Below, piece by piece: positions 45,958 through 57,469 of a stretch of 64,000 nucleotides of DNA (its first letter is position 1; the number at the start of each line of letters is the position of its first letter). Under the pieces are notes generated by a model. It saw only the letters and a program-made list of their open reading frames with translations. It did no database searches and was not told the DNA's origin. A program made the translations under genes and the position numbers. The DNA comes from Hymenoscyphus infarciens (taxonomy: Eukaryota; Ascomycota; Leotiomycetes; Helotiales; Helotiaceae), in contig LLCB01000048.1 in the NCBI GenBank assembly GCA_001414345.1, positions 1 to 64,000 of the forward strand, in the 5' to 3' direction.

Positions 45958-47476
45958 AATATAGTAAGATAAAATAATAAAAGTAAGTTTAGTTTACTAA
46001 TTTCTTGAAACTTATAATAAAACTAGACCTACTTATTAACTCTTCTAAGTTATTCTAAAGTATATTAAATATATTAAACCTCTTCTTCTTACTTTTAAAT
46101 TAGTTAATAAGATTAAAAGAATTAATCTTATACTAAGATTTTAAGTATTTAATTATCTTTATAATATATATCTTAAAGTAATTATATTAATTAGTAACTA
46201 CTAACTTAGCTAATAACTAGAGATATTCTACTAAAACACTTAAGTAAAGAATAGAAAGTATATTTATTACTATCTTATAAAGATTAGAATAAGCCTTCTT
46301 TTAAATAAGTTAAAGCTACTATTTAATTATACTTTTATTTATATCTTATAATAGAGGAGTATAATACTAAGTATACTTATTACTTATAAAGAAGAGAAGC
46401 TTAAACTAAAGTATATTAGCTAAAAAGAGACTAAAATAAAGTCTAAAGTAAGCGTTAAAGCTTATTTCTTACTTCTTTTTAAAATAATAGTAATTAACTT
46501 TTATTCTTTGAAAATAATTATAAATACTTAGAATATTCTTTAAATTAACTAAAAAGTAATAGTTCTATCTCTTAAATAATATCTCTTAAAAATAAGAGTA
46601 TTTTAGTTAGAAAAGAGAGATATTTAAGTTAGTTTATACTTTTTCTCTATTTATTAGTTTCTTTATACTAATAGACTATAAATTAATAAATATAGTAAAT
46701 TAACCTACTTATATACTATCTACTTATAACTATATAAACTAATCTAATACTCTTAATTCTTTTACTTATAGCTTTTATTACTTAAATTAATAATTTAAAT
46801 ATAATCTATTTATTTTTATCTTTTATAACTTTAAAGTTATAATCTTAAGATACTAGCTTTAACTTACTAAATATAAGTAATATAATATAGTAAAAATAGT
46901 AAATAATAACTAACTTAAATATCTCTCTTTTCTAATTAGAATACTCTTATTTTTAAAAGATATTATTTAAGAAATAGAATAGTTACTTTTTAATTAATTT
47001 AAAGAATATTCTAAGTCTTTATAATTGTTTAAAGAATAAAATTATTAATTACTATTAAAAGATAAAAAACTAGGTAAAAAAATAAATTAAGCTCTTAGCT
47101 AGATACTAGAATTTAATAAAGTAGGCTAAATAATAAAATCTAAGCTTTAATATTTATATTATTTATATAACTAGATATTATCTTAAAGTAGTAATTATTA
47201 TTTTATAGTTTTTCTATTATAATCTAAATAGAGGCTATCTAGCTAGGTTTTAAAGACTTTTCTAAGTACTTCTACTTATAAGCTAGATAGAGTACTACTA
47301 TAGTAGTATATACTAGTAATCTTTTAATTAAATTATAGTTTTTAGAAAGCTTTTTCTACTCTAAAGTATTTAAGTTAGTAAGAGTAAAAAAGAAGAGAAT
47401 ATTGTTTATTTTTTTAAAATAAGAATAATATAGCTAGAATATTAATATACTTCTTTTAAGTCTTTTTAAAAAGAGT
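45958..47476 (-). mobile_element. Internal fragment of the hAT-like element, reverse orientation
   Basis: The reverse complement matches about 12.4-13.35 kb of copy A, interrupted by an inserted TIR element at 46485-47057. Matching landmarks include the AAACTAGACCTACTTA word at the left and a TTTTAAAATAAGAATA word at the right. No termini are present, so this is a truncated relic. Confidence 0.8.
46485..47057. mobile_element. 573-bp TIR element nested in the hAT fragment
   Basis: TIRs of about 115 bp begin TAATAGTAATTAA and are inverted copies with few differences. The surrounding hAT fragment resumes exactly after it, which proves insertion into the fragment. No coding frame is visible. It shares inner blocks with the element at 34104-34849. 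Confidence 0.8.
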
Positions 47477-48062
47477 AGTAATTAATATAAATACTATTTA
47501 ATTAATTTATTTTAAATAGAAATACTACTCTTATACTATTTATTTATTTAATAGTAATTTTACTACTAAAATAATAAACTAGAAATAGTAGTTCTATTAG
47601 AAATATAAAAGTAGTATTTATATTAATATAAGATAATACTTCTATTAGTAGAAGTATTTTAATAATTTATATATTTATAAATATAATATCTACTATCTAC
47701 TTCGTAAGCTATACTCTTTAGAATCTTTAATTCTATATATACTTAGTTACTATTTACTATTTTTAGACGAGGATTTATCTAAAAAGAGTAAATAGTAACT
47801 AATTACTAATAGAGATACTACTATTTTACTAATATAAATAACTACTACTATTTTATTTCTAATAGAAATATCACTTATTTCAGATATAAATACTACTCTT
47901 TTACTTATATTAAATAAATAACAAATATACTAAAAAACGTACTAGATATATATAAAATAAATAAATAATATAAGAGTAGTATTTCTAATAGAGATAAATT
48001 AATTAGATAGTATTTCTATCTTTAATAATTAAAAAAGTGAAATTTATATTAATTGCTAATAT
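47477..48062. mobile_element. Second TIR element at the right edge of the hAT fragment
   Basis: Inverted arms lie at about 47477-47555 and 47945-48062. Both contain TAGAAATACTACTCTTATA (on opposite strands) and the terminal AATTAATATAAA. Further inverted subrepeats occur in the interior. Boundaries are approximate. Confidence 0.6.
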
Positions 48063-49189
48063 TTAAATAATTTATATAAGCTAAATAAGGTCTAAGTTAT
48101 ACTTTAGATTCTTAACTTAAATATCCGTATAATAATACGAAATATATACTACTATAGAAGAGATATATAGAAGTACGTTTAGTAGAATAATATATATAAA
48201 TACTAGGCTCTAATATAGAAGAAAAGACTAAACTAGGCCTTTTCTAACTCTAGAAGAGTAGATAGCTCTATATAAGAGATCTAAAACTAAATAGTATATA
48301 TACGTCGGCTAATATAAAAGCTTAAACTCTATAAAGTCTATCTAAAAGTCTAGATATATATAATCTTCTTAAATCAGATAATATAAAATAATAATAGCTA
48401 AAAGCTAAATATACTATAGCTGAATCTTATATATAGTAGATAACCCCGGCTATCTAGAATAGCCTAGATAGTAGACTATTATAATTCGATTCTAGAAAAA
48501 TAGAGTCTTATAAGTAGAATAGCTAGTTAGAGTGCTTTTATTAACTAAGCCGAGTTTTCTTTTAGAGAATTATATTATAACTAGTAACTATTAAAATAAG
48601 AGAGTAAAAGCTTTAGTAATATCTAAGCTTAAGAGACTCGAAGTAAGAGATAAGTTTCTTTACTTAGAGCTCGAGGCTATGAAAATAAATATATCAACTC
48701 TAGAATATAAGAGTTACTTGCTTTATAAGCAGACTTAGATACTAATATTCTTACTAGAATATTAGAGAGTATATAATAATAACTATAATATATTAAGTAA
48801 GCTAATAATAGATTAGATTTCTAAGAAGAACTAAGAATAGAACGTTTATTAGTATAAAGTGTTTAATCTAAAGAGAAATAGATCTTCTAGCCGCGGGCTA
48901 ATAGAATACTTAGTCTCTAAATTGAAAATAAAGTTATAGCCTTTATATAGTAAATTCTAAGTATTTAGAACTTTAAGAAACTAATTCTCTTAAAGTAAGA
49001 AACTTCTACTAAACTAGGAGTTCTATAATAGTTTTTTCTTTTATAAATAAAAGTAAATTTCAAATAGTAAATATAAGTTATATAGTATTTATCTAATACT
49101 ATCGAGTACTATCGTCAAAAACCTATAATTTATTAATAATCGTTGTGTTTTTAATAATAACAATCGCATTAGGTAGAAGTACTCTAATA

Positions 49190-49256
49190 ATAATTAACAA
49201 CGTATATCGCGATATTTACGATAAAAATCGTATCGGTGCCCAGGTACCCAAATCTT
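49190..49256. mobile_element. Terminus resembling the 8.5-kb MITE
   Basis: On the minus strand it reads GGGCACCGATAC then GATTTTTATCG and TAAATATCGCGATA, closely similar to the ends of the element at 8495-8992. Its partner end was not located. Confidence 0.5.
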
Positions 49257-49548
49257 AGTTGTACTAAAGAATAATATCATTGACTTCACTTATCACAGGT
49301 AAATCGCAGATTCTATTTTCAAGACATTTCACAAATACATTTATAATTAAATTAGGTATTTACATACAGGTAATTCATTGAGAATCTACACAAATACGCA
49401 AGATTATCTGAATCCAACCCAGGTCCACGCTCTAAGAAAACACATACTCCCCATGTCAAATACCATGTCTATACCGAAAACTCCCTCTCCCTCCGCCTCC
49501 CTTCTCTCTATCCATCCAGCTGGTTCTTACTCAACATCCCATTGCCAC

Positions 49549-50314
49549 TTATCTCCTCCAAAGCAAACGATACACAACCCCAACACCCACCAAAAACACC
49601 CCCGCACCAAACAAAAGTCCCCCCCAAGTCCCGCCTCTCATTCTCTCCTGGCCGAGAACCTCTACCGCCCCCGTTGGTCCACTGGAACTATCAACAAGCT
49701 CAATCAACTCTCTAGTATTCCCCTCAAACAATCCCATGGTCTTCCTTTTCTCCTCCGAAATCCTTGCACTAATCACTCCCCGTTCCATTCCTCCTATTCC
49801 AGTCATGTTGGCGAGACCGATTTCTTCTTGCTCGAAGGCTTCGAGTTTAGTAACCAGGACATGGCGTGTGTTCATGAGTGTTGATTGAGATGAGTGGTGG
49901 GTGAGTGCCCATTTCCACAAGGTGCTGGCGCGCAATTGGATTGTATTTGGAGAGTTAGGAGGGGCGTGGGTGTAAGTTATTAGGAGGGTGTGAGGGGATG
50001 TTGGATGTTGGATGGGGGGAGATTTGATAGAGTGGTTGATCTGTGTTGGTGATGGTTGGAGGGTTGATTTTGGTAAGGACTTCGATTTCCATGGTTGTTG
50101 GCGTTAGAATGGTTGTTGGAGTTGGAGGATTTGTGAAAGGGATATTGACACCTGTGGTTGTGGTTGTCATGGGAGTGTTTGGTGGTGCGGGTGTTGAGGG
50201 CGTTAAAGGTGTGGGCGGTGCTGAGGAGGCGGGTGGCCTGAAGAGGGAAGTGGTTGGTGAGGTGTAGTAATACACGTTGTGGTCGAGACAGGAGGATATG
50301 TGAGAATATGACAT
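49549..50314 (-). pseudogene. Single-pass membrane protein with Pro/Thr-rich N-terminus, 1-nt frameshift
   Basis: From 50314 the first frame gives MSYSHISSCLDHNVYYYTSP, a Pro/Thr low-complexity region and MEIEVLTKINPPTITNTDQP. The second frame, running to 49549, gives LITYTHAPPNSPNTIQLRAS, TLWKWALTHHSSQSTLMNTR and a C-terminal membrane helix WGGLLFGAGVFLVGVGVVY with RLLWRR after it. The frames join if one base is removed from the CCCC run near 49990-50000; the result would be 254 residues. I do not recognise the family. The indel sits in a homopolymer, so an assembly error is as likely as a real mutation. Confidence 0.55.
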
Positions 50315-51569
50315 TTTTGGTAATGTTTAGGAGAGAGCTAGAGGGATATGTTATGCTGAAAATTTCCCAAAGACAGATTGAAAGCGTGTTGTGTGTTGAA
50401 ATGTATTTTGGAAAGAAAACAAATCTGGGCTGTGAAGCTCTAGCTTTTTAACCTTTGGATTCCATCAAGATGACTTTTCCTTGGTCTCTAGCCTAGTGGT
50501 GCCGTAGAAGCAAAACAGTATTCATAGAGTGGTTGATGTTTCCTAAGCTAGATTTTGGTGGAGGGTAGATTCTAACCTAACATCAGTGAATATGTCATCA
50601 CCAGTTCTTTGCATAGCACATCGCCATGTAAGAACAATTAAGAGAAAATAACTTTTGTTTGCTACTCACTTGAGCCATGACAATTCATAATTCAAGCAGA
50701 TGTGTAAATATAATGAACACAAAACACATGAGCGCAACAAAGGACCACTTTAAGCACCTCTCAGTTTAAATATCAAAGGTTCAAAACCAGAAAGAAGCGT
50801 TCTTCGAGATGTGCATTTGCTACACCCCGAATCTTTGGCGAATCCTCGTCCTTGAAGAAAGAAGAAGTTCAATATACTCCTAGTTTGTTCGCTGCAAACG
50901 AACCACTTTTGCAGGCCAATGCCAGCTCACTTGTGAAACGTGGGGAAAAGTTGACATGAACAGCTCGTCTGTATGTACGTTTGTAATCATTCCCAAGATC
51001 CCAGTTATAACCTAGTTCTAACCCAGTTCTTGACCAGATCCATGCGATGTGCAACAAGATGAATCACTGTCAATTGGGATTTTGTGATTGGTTACCCATG
51101 AATTTCACGAGAATGAGCTTCAAGTCAATGGTACGTGGACGCGGAATAAGAGGCAGAGATTGATGATTTGAAAGCGAATACATGACTTGGTAAATGTAAT
51201 AATTTCATTCCCTGAACAATTTTGAAAAATTTGAAGGATGTTCCAGGTTACGATGATCTAGCCCCTGACACGTGACCAAAGTAAAGCCGCTCCCACCCCT
51301 GCTCGCAGGGTACGCTCGGCTTTCAATTCACGCGCCATTTTTCTTGATTCCTGCCTCTCCTCTCCTTCCTCCTTACACCTCCGGGTTCCCTTTGAACAAA
51401 CACCACCAACCAGTATCACCAGCCAGCAAATGCATATCGAAACAGACGCCAGCCAAATTCTCTCCTTGACCGGTCAAATCCTGATGCGTACCGCGAAGAA
51501 TTACCAGAAGCTGCATAGGAATTATCGAAGCCAGATCCGATCCGACGCTGAGCGACGACGAGGCGCGCC
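50315..51569. other. Intergenic region, includes the AGC kinase 5' leader
   Basis: No supported gene. The last ~200 bp are C/T-rich, typical of a fungal 5' UTR. Confidence 0.4.
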
Positions 51570-53144
51570 ATGAGCGGTACCCTAAACAATTCATTCAACA
51601 CCATGAATAACAATACTACTCTTCCTACCATGACCAATGTAGTCAGAGGTTTCCATACGCCAGTTCCAGGGTCCGCAGACGAGGACTCGGATCATGGCGC
51701 GCAAACGCCTTCTCGTCGTCACAAGTTGCAGGATGTGGTCAGCGCGAACAGCAGTCCCATGATGCGATCATCTTCTGGCCGGGGAATTAGCGGAATCAGC
51801 AAGATGCGATTGACCCTCGAGACACTCCACCTAGATAATGATTCACGAAGTAATTCTATGGTTCGCAGCCGGAGTAAGATGCGTCAACCTCAGCCACAAA
51901 GCAGCACAGGCACCACTTCTGAAGGATTCAGCGACGACGATGCATCCGACATTACGAGTTACGATATTCCCTTGGAGCATGATTTTATCAGCGAAAGCGT
52001 GCGCGACAAACCGATTATCGGCGCGGTCGAGGGTGGATTGGTTCAGGACACGATTGCCCGGAAGATGACAGCGGAAGATTTCGAACCTTTGAGATGCCTG
52101 GGTAAGGGTACATTTGGGACCGTTCTCTTGGTCAAGCAGCAAGCCACGGGACGATTATATGCGCAGAAACAATTTAAAAAAGCCTCTCTTACCGTTCATA
52201 AACGACTTGTGGAGCAAACCAAGACCGAACGCTCCATTCTCGAAAGTGTCAATCGACACCCCTTTGTCGTGAAATTATTCTATGCATTCCAGGACCACGA
52301 GAAACTCTATCTCATTCTCGAATATGCCCAAGGAGGAGAATTATTCACACATTTGGCACAGGAACGTATGTTTACAGAGGAGGTAGCATCCTTCTACATG
52401 GCTGAAATGGTTCTTGCGCTCGAGCATCTTCACCGAAACCTAGGCGTTATCTACCGCGATTTGAAACCCGAGAACTGTCTCCTCGACTCGGAAGGTCACC
52501 TTTTACTCACGGACTTCGGACTTTCCAAAGTCGCAGTCGACGAAAATGACAATTGCAATAGCGTCCTCGGAACAGTTGAATATATGGCCCCGGAAGTAAT
52601 TCAAGGTCAAAAATATGGCATGGCAGTAGACTGGTGGTCCTTTGGCGCATTGGGATTTGATCTTCTCACTGGTTCCCCTCCATTCCAAGGGCAGAACCAC
52701 GCCAAAATCCAAGAACGAATCATCAAGCAGAAATTGGCAATGCCTTATTTTATGGGAGCGGACGCTAAAGATCTTCTAACTCGTCTTCTCCGTAAGGATC
52801 CCAACAAGCGTCTTGGAGCATGCATGCCAAAGGACCTCTTGACTATCAAGAAGCACCGGTTCTTCCGGAAAATCGACTGGAAGGCTCTTGCTCGTCGCGA
52901 GCTCGAGGCTCCTATCCAACCGCTTGTCACTGACCCCGAGTTAGCTGAGAACTTCGCAACCGAGTTCACAGATCTGGCGTTGAGTCCTGTGTTGACTAGT
53001 ACTAAAGCACCTTGGAGTTCTGCCACAGCCGGTAATGAGGATCCATTTGGTGGCTTTAGTTATGTCGCCAGTCAGAGCCTTTTGGATGCCAATGGATTTG
53101 CGGGGATGATGAAGGGTGATGGACCTAATGCTGTTGCCGTTTAA
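51570..53144 (+). CDS. AGC-family serine/threonine protein kinase (S6K/RSK-like)
   Basis: A single exon encodes 524 residues. Residues 1-165 form a Ser/Asn-rich, likely disordered N-terminus. The kinase domain covers about 171-433: glycine loop LGKGTFGTV (178-186), Lys200 in YAQKQF, helix-C Glu220, YRDLKPEN with Asp297, DFG Asp315. The activation segment is NSVLGTVEYMAPE (330-342), with Ser331 at the PDK1 site instead of the usual Thr, and Leu where most AGC kinases have Cys. The C-terminal tail has a turn-like SP (Ser472) and a complete hydrophobic motif FGGFSY (493-498), with Ser497 as the expected TORC site. No lipid-binding or C2 domain is present, which separates it from PKC and Sch9-like kinases. 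Likely role: nutrient or growth signalling in the cytoplasm. Confidence 0.92.
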   Translation: MSGTLNNSFNTMNNNTTLPTMTNVVRGFHTPVPGSADEDSDHGAQTPSRRHKLQDVVSANSSPMMRSSSGRGISGISKMRLTLETLHLDNDSRSNSMVRSRSKMRQPQPQSSTGTTSEGFSDDDASDITSYDIPLEHDFISESVRDKPIIGAVEGGLVQDTIARKMTAEDFEPLRCLGKGTFGTVLLVKQQATGRLYAQKQFKKASLTVHKRLVEQTKTERSILESVNRHPFVVKLFYAFQDHEKLYLILEYAQGGELFTHLAQERMFTEEVASFYMAEMVLALEHLHRNLGVIYRDLKPENCLLDSEGHLLLTDFGLSKVAVDENDNCNSVLGTVEYMAPEVIQGQKYGMAVDWWSFGALGFDLLTGSPPFQGQNHAKIQERIIKQKLAMPYFMGADAKDLLTRLLRKDPNKRLGACMPKDLLTIKKHRFFRKIDWKALARRELEAPIQPLVTDPELAENFATEFTDLALSPVLTSTKAPWSSATAGNEDPFGGFSYVASQSLLDANGFAGMMKGDGPNAVAV

Positions 53145-54725
53145 GGCAAGAGGGGAAAACAAGAACTTGACAGACAGATGGTGAGGGGTGTATATTTGGT
53201 ACACAGAACATTTCTTATGCATAGGGGCATGATATCAATAGGACAAAAATGGCGCGGATACGGAAAAGTTACTTTCTTTCTTTCTTTCTTTCTTCCTTCA
53301 CATTACCGGCATTACGGGACTTGGGGGACGTTGACTGGAAAAAATGGGGCAATGGAATGGGAGAATGGCCTGGAGTATTACTCTGCATTGGTATCGTTTG
53401 CTGGTCTGGCTTGGTTTGGTTGATTTGGTCTACACTAATATGGATAGACGGATGACTTTACAGCTGGTTAGACTTCTCTTCTTCTTTTGAGCTTTGGGGG
53501 TATACTTGTTTTCTTACAGTTCGTTGGGTTAGTTTACGCAAGAGAATCGTTTTGGTAGATTTATATTGCGTTGAGGGATAATAGATCATGCTTGTTTCTG
53601 TTTATATATCCCGCGTACAGTGAGTGATACGTGATAACTACCTCGTTGGTTTGTTGGAGTGCTGATGGTGAAGAAGTTGAAATGAGAGGTCGATGCCTTT
53701 CAGCTTTTGAGATCGTTCTCTAAACCTCTTTCATCATCGAACTCACTCTGGCCTCCTCTAGAGACACTTGCTTGTGATGGCAAATTTCACAATTCCTCCT
53801 CACCTCCTCATTATTCACTGAATTCAATTTCCCTAGCACTTTGATTCCCCCAAACTTTTGCCCATGTCCAAAAATCCCTTTTTTTCAACTCCGAATCACC
53901 GCTACCCATGCCTAAAATGCAGGAATACCTACCACTCTTTTCGATTGAGCCAGTGATTAGAGCGTGCTGTAGGAAAAAAAATTGATTTTGCTCCCCCCGT
54001 TTTTTTGTCTTGGCGGGGGTGAGATTTCTCGTGATTTCTTCATTCTAGGTATCAGACTATAGAATTGGAGATTGGAAACAGCCATGCTGGAAAGAGTAAT
54101 CTGTCAGGTATATCTTGATACTTTATGAAAAGGAGAGTTTTTGCAGGTTTTTGGGAGCTTTGGTGACTGGGAAGGTACTTGTATAGAGACTGGCCATTTT
54201 GTTTCCCTTTCTTCGTATGTTTACTGTTTCGTTTCTGGTCTGGGAATCTTAATATGATATAGTGATAGAGATGACTTGTATTTTCTTGGGAGAGGATAAT
54301 GAGGCGTGCTTCTTGAGAGCTTGGTTTGAACGTCTTCATATTTAGAGGGGTTGTGGTTTTCCCCTATTATACTGACGAGACTCTCGTAGCAATTCTCTTT
54401 GCTTTTTTTACTGTACATTTCTTTTACGGGGGAGAATAGCTATGTATAGGTGACCTACCAATAGCTCTATAAATATGACATAGGGATTTCTTCGAACTAT
54501 TGGACTTACGAACATATTTTTCATGGAGAAGAGTTGGCATCAATAGACATCTCTTTTTCTTGACAAGTACTATAGTAGAAGTGGGAATCTACGGGTCCCT
54601 TTCTTCTGTGGACTCACTCACGAAAAAGTAAACAATCATTAATGAAATGTATTCATCGACTTCTATCAATTCTCCCACCGCTCCATTCAAGCAGCGAAAA
54701 CGCTATATCTACATCTATCCCTCCT
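53145..54725. other. Intergenic region between convergent kinase and MFS genes
   Basis: Holds a (CTTT)n run at 53270-53295 and the 3' flanks of both genes. Nothing else recognised. Confidence 0.45.
53270..53295. repeat. (CTTT)n microsatellite
   Basis: Five to six perfect tetramers just after the kinase gene. Confidence 0.8.
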
Positions 54726-56484
54726 CTACAACTTCAAAGCCCACCTCTCCCTCATCCGCTCACCATATCTCAAGAACACCCACGGCGTAGGGATCATAGC
54801 AACAGCAATAAAAGCAAGCAATGAGTTCCCCCACCCCAAACCTAGCGCATCATACAAAGGTTGTCCAGCCAGAGGCAAAAAAGCACCAAATACAGAACGA
54901 AGAATGGTGTTTGCTGCTACGGCTGAGACGGCGTAGGTGGTGAATGCGTCGACGAGGTAAACTTGGATGGAGATCCAGATTGTTATTATGCCGCAGCCTG
55001 TTATTGCGGTGCCTATTATTGGGACTGGGATGATTGTTAGCGAGAAATGTGAGATGAAGTACAACATATGGGGCACTGTTGTTGAGAAGAGGAAGAAAGT
55101 ACGTACCAAGCCAATACACCCCCTTTTCGGCTGTCCACCCATACCAGAAGAGACCGATTGGTAACATGACGACGCCGGGGATCATGGTTATCAATCTGTT
55201 TTCTGGTCGCCTCGGTTTTCCGTCTGCTGCCATGCGTTTCATTATTCGATCAGATGAGTAGCCAAAACCAATCATGCCGATTGAACATCCGACACCAAGT
55301 CCTATAAAATGTCAGAACTCGTAATTGACAAAGTCGTAAATTGAAAGCATACCGAGATATGTCAAGCCAGTGACGCCCACCCCAAACCCATACTTTTGCT
55401 CATACACTTCTGTAAAAGTAACGAGCATGAGGTAAAGATAAGCGAATACAATACCCGTATAGATTCCCAGGGAAAGGATTATAGGCGAGAACAAAATCAT
55501 TTTCGAGGGTCTGGTAACTGTTCTCCAGAATAATTCACCGGCGGAAACTGGTGTTGAAGACGCGGGTTCTACTATTAGGGATGAATCGCCAGTGCGCTTT
55601 CGGAGTTTTGCTGCTTTTCGTTCGAGGAGAACTGGGGCGTATGTTTCTCTCATTACTATGACTGTGATTAATGAAGCAGTTCCTGACTGGTGAATATCAG
55701 TATATGATCTCATATTGATGTATCTGGAAGGAAGGAAATACCGCGATAGTGATTATCCAGAATATCCAACGCCAGCCCAAGGCTTGAGTGACGAATCCTC
55801 CTGCTACTGGTCCAAGAACGGGTCCCCATAGCGATCCAAAGGCTGATACACTTAATGCTAGACCTCTTTTCTCGGCAACGATCATATCTGAAATCGTCCC
55901 TCCACCAAGTCTATCTTTCACTCAGTTTCAAGCATCTTTGGACAACAGATTGAATGGCTGGATATGTTACACTTACGCAATTGGTGATGATCCAAAGGTG
56001 CCACTGAGGAAACGGAAGCCGATGAGCATGTGGACATTCGTACTCACTGCACACGCAACTGAGGTAACGATGAAACCGAGATTACAAAAGTGATAGACTG
56101 GAAGGCGGCCATACATCTCCGACATAGGAGCAACGACAAGAGGACCAAAGACATAACCCAGGAGGTAAATCGATACTATAAAGGAGCCCAGGATCCCGCT
56201 TTCGAAATGGAATTTGGAGTGGAGTTGAGGGATTGCTGGTGCCACCATCGAAGAAGCGAAAGGTCTATCAAAATCAGCATTTTTGAAGTGAAATTTGGGG
56301 ATTATTCTTACGTTAGAAATGTTATCAAAGCCACCAAGAGGATATGACTTCTTTTCTTCCATAATGGCCAGTTCCGCGGATGGGTTGGATCTTGAGGGTC
56401 CCAGGTGACATAATTCGTCTCCGTGACATTATCAGTATCGTTCGCAACACCGTTTTTCTCGAGCCTGGCTTCTTGTGAATCCAT
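54726..56484 (-). CDS. MFS transporter, DHA1 multidrug/polyamine-like
   Basis: Six exons (56312-56484, 55977-56264, 55742-55910, 55353-55686, 55107-55301, 54726-55024) with introns of 47 to 82 nt give 485 residues; all junction phases agree. The hydrophilic N-terminus contains WDPQDPTHPRNWPLWKK, typical of this fungal subfamily, followed by twelve predicted membrane segments. Motif A appears as PMSEMYGRLP (Leu replaces the second Arg) and motif C as GPVLGPVAGGF; RFLSGTFGSSP is the family motif in helix 4. Such proteins are plasma-membrane H+ antiporters that export drugs or small organic molecules. Substrate unknown. It is divergent from the monocarboxylate-type transporter 1 kb away. Confidence 0.9.
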
Positions 56485-56780
56485 ATTCAAAGAATTTTCT
56501 ATGATTCAAAGAATACTGTCGCCGAGCTCCAGCGGTTTCCTAAGCAAAGAGGCTGTGTGCATGAAAAGCCGTTGAACGGCGGAGGCTTGAGATCTACTAG
56601 TACCGGACGGCTCCCCTCGGGGGGTCGGGGGACGGGCACCAGGGGCCTTCAATTTAGCGCCAAGGGCCCCTGTGGATACCCGTACCGTAGTGGCGCGATA
56701 TTGCGGAAAAGGCCCGCAGGTCCGACTGTACAGTACGTACTTCGTCCAAATGGGGCGTTTCCGATCTCTTATGTAAAGTA

Positions 56781-56831
56781 TATAAAGTGACCCCCCTGTT
56801 TAACCTTTATTTCGCCAGAGACGAAGTAGAA
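56781..56831 (+). repeat. Dispersed repeat, copy 1, upstream of the monocarboxylate-type transporter
   Basis: It starts TATAAAGTGACCCCCCTG and ends GCCAGAGACGAAGTAG. An almost identical copy lies at 59037-59086 beyond the transporter gene, in the same orientation. Confidence 0.8.
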
Positions 56832-56907
56832 CTATCTTGCGTTCTTGTTTTCCTGTGTGACGAGGTGCATTGCATATCTGCATATCATTCCTCATGGCTA
56901 CAGTAGT

Positions 56908-57134
56908 AAGTACTCTCCCCCCCTTAAGTATATGTCATCCCCACTCTGCGGGTCCTTTGTAATGTCAAAGCGCCGTGCTAATAAGCAGAGTTAAAGTCAA
57001 AAAATAGAAGGATAAAGAAGCTTCTATTGGCTAAACACCCTGATCATTACCAGGACTTTACACAGCCTCCCCCAGTCTCTACTCGACCCACTTTAAATAC
57101 ACTTAATGGGGGGGGGGGAGTAGTACAGTACTTA
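56908..57134. mobile_element. C-tract foldback element
   Basis: The left arm TAAGTACTCTCCCCCCC with TTAAGTATAT is mirrored by ATACACTTAATGGGGGGGG with AGTAGTACAGTACTTA at the right. About 165 bp separates the arms, with no coding frame. The terminus resembles the element at 21050-21138. Confidence 0.5.
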
Positions 57135-57208
57135 TAAACACACCCCTCTCTTTTTTCACGCATGTTTTCCCCCACCTTCAATTGTTGTTTTATGCATCCG
57201 GCTACCAG

Positions 57209-57305
57209 TTCGTACTTCCCCCGCCCCCCCCCCCTAAATAAACGTCAAACCTGAACCTTCTCGTACGATTTTAAGGTTTGTGGGGGGGGGGAGTACGAGG
57301 TACGA
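57209..57305. mobile_element. C-tract foldback or hairpin upstream of the transporter
   Basis: TTCGTACTTCCCCC with AAACGTCAAACCT on the left pairs with AGGTTTGTGGGGGGGGGG and AGTACGAGGTACGA on the right. It lies about 165 bp before the start codon, so it may also be transcribed in the leader. Confidence 0.5.
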
Positions 57306-57469
57306 GCTAAGCTAGGTTTTTCTCCACAATATCAGTATGGGTCGTAGTGACGACTCGCACTTACACTTGTTGATTTGAAATGGTTTCTTCAACGGCGCAG
57401 TTGAACAGTGTCGATGTGTTGTTGCTTTGATCCTGGAGAGAATTCAAGTTCTAAGCTACTATTTGCATC

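Larger units (their letters stand above)
43700..49256. other. Large AT-rich RIP block, no genes
   Basis: About 5.5 kb of very low GC with no open frame worth calling. It is made of decayed transposon fragments, tandem repeats and nested TIR elements, annotated separately. Dinucleotide composition favours TpA strongly. Confidence 0.8.
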
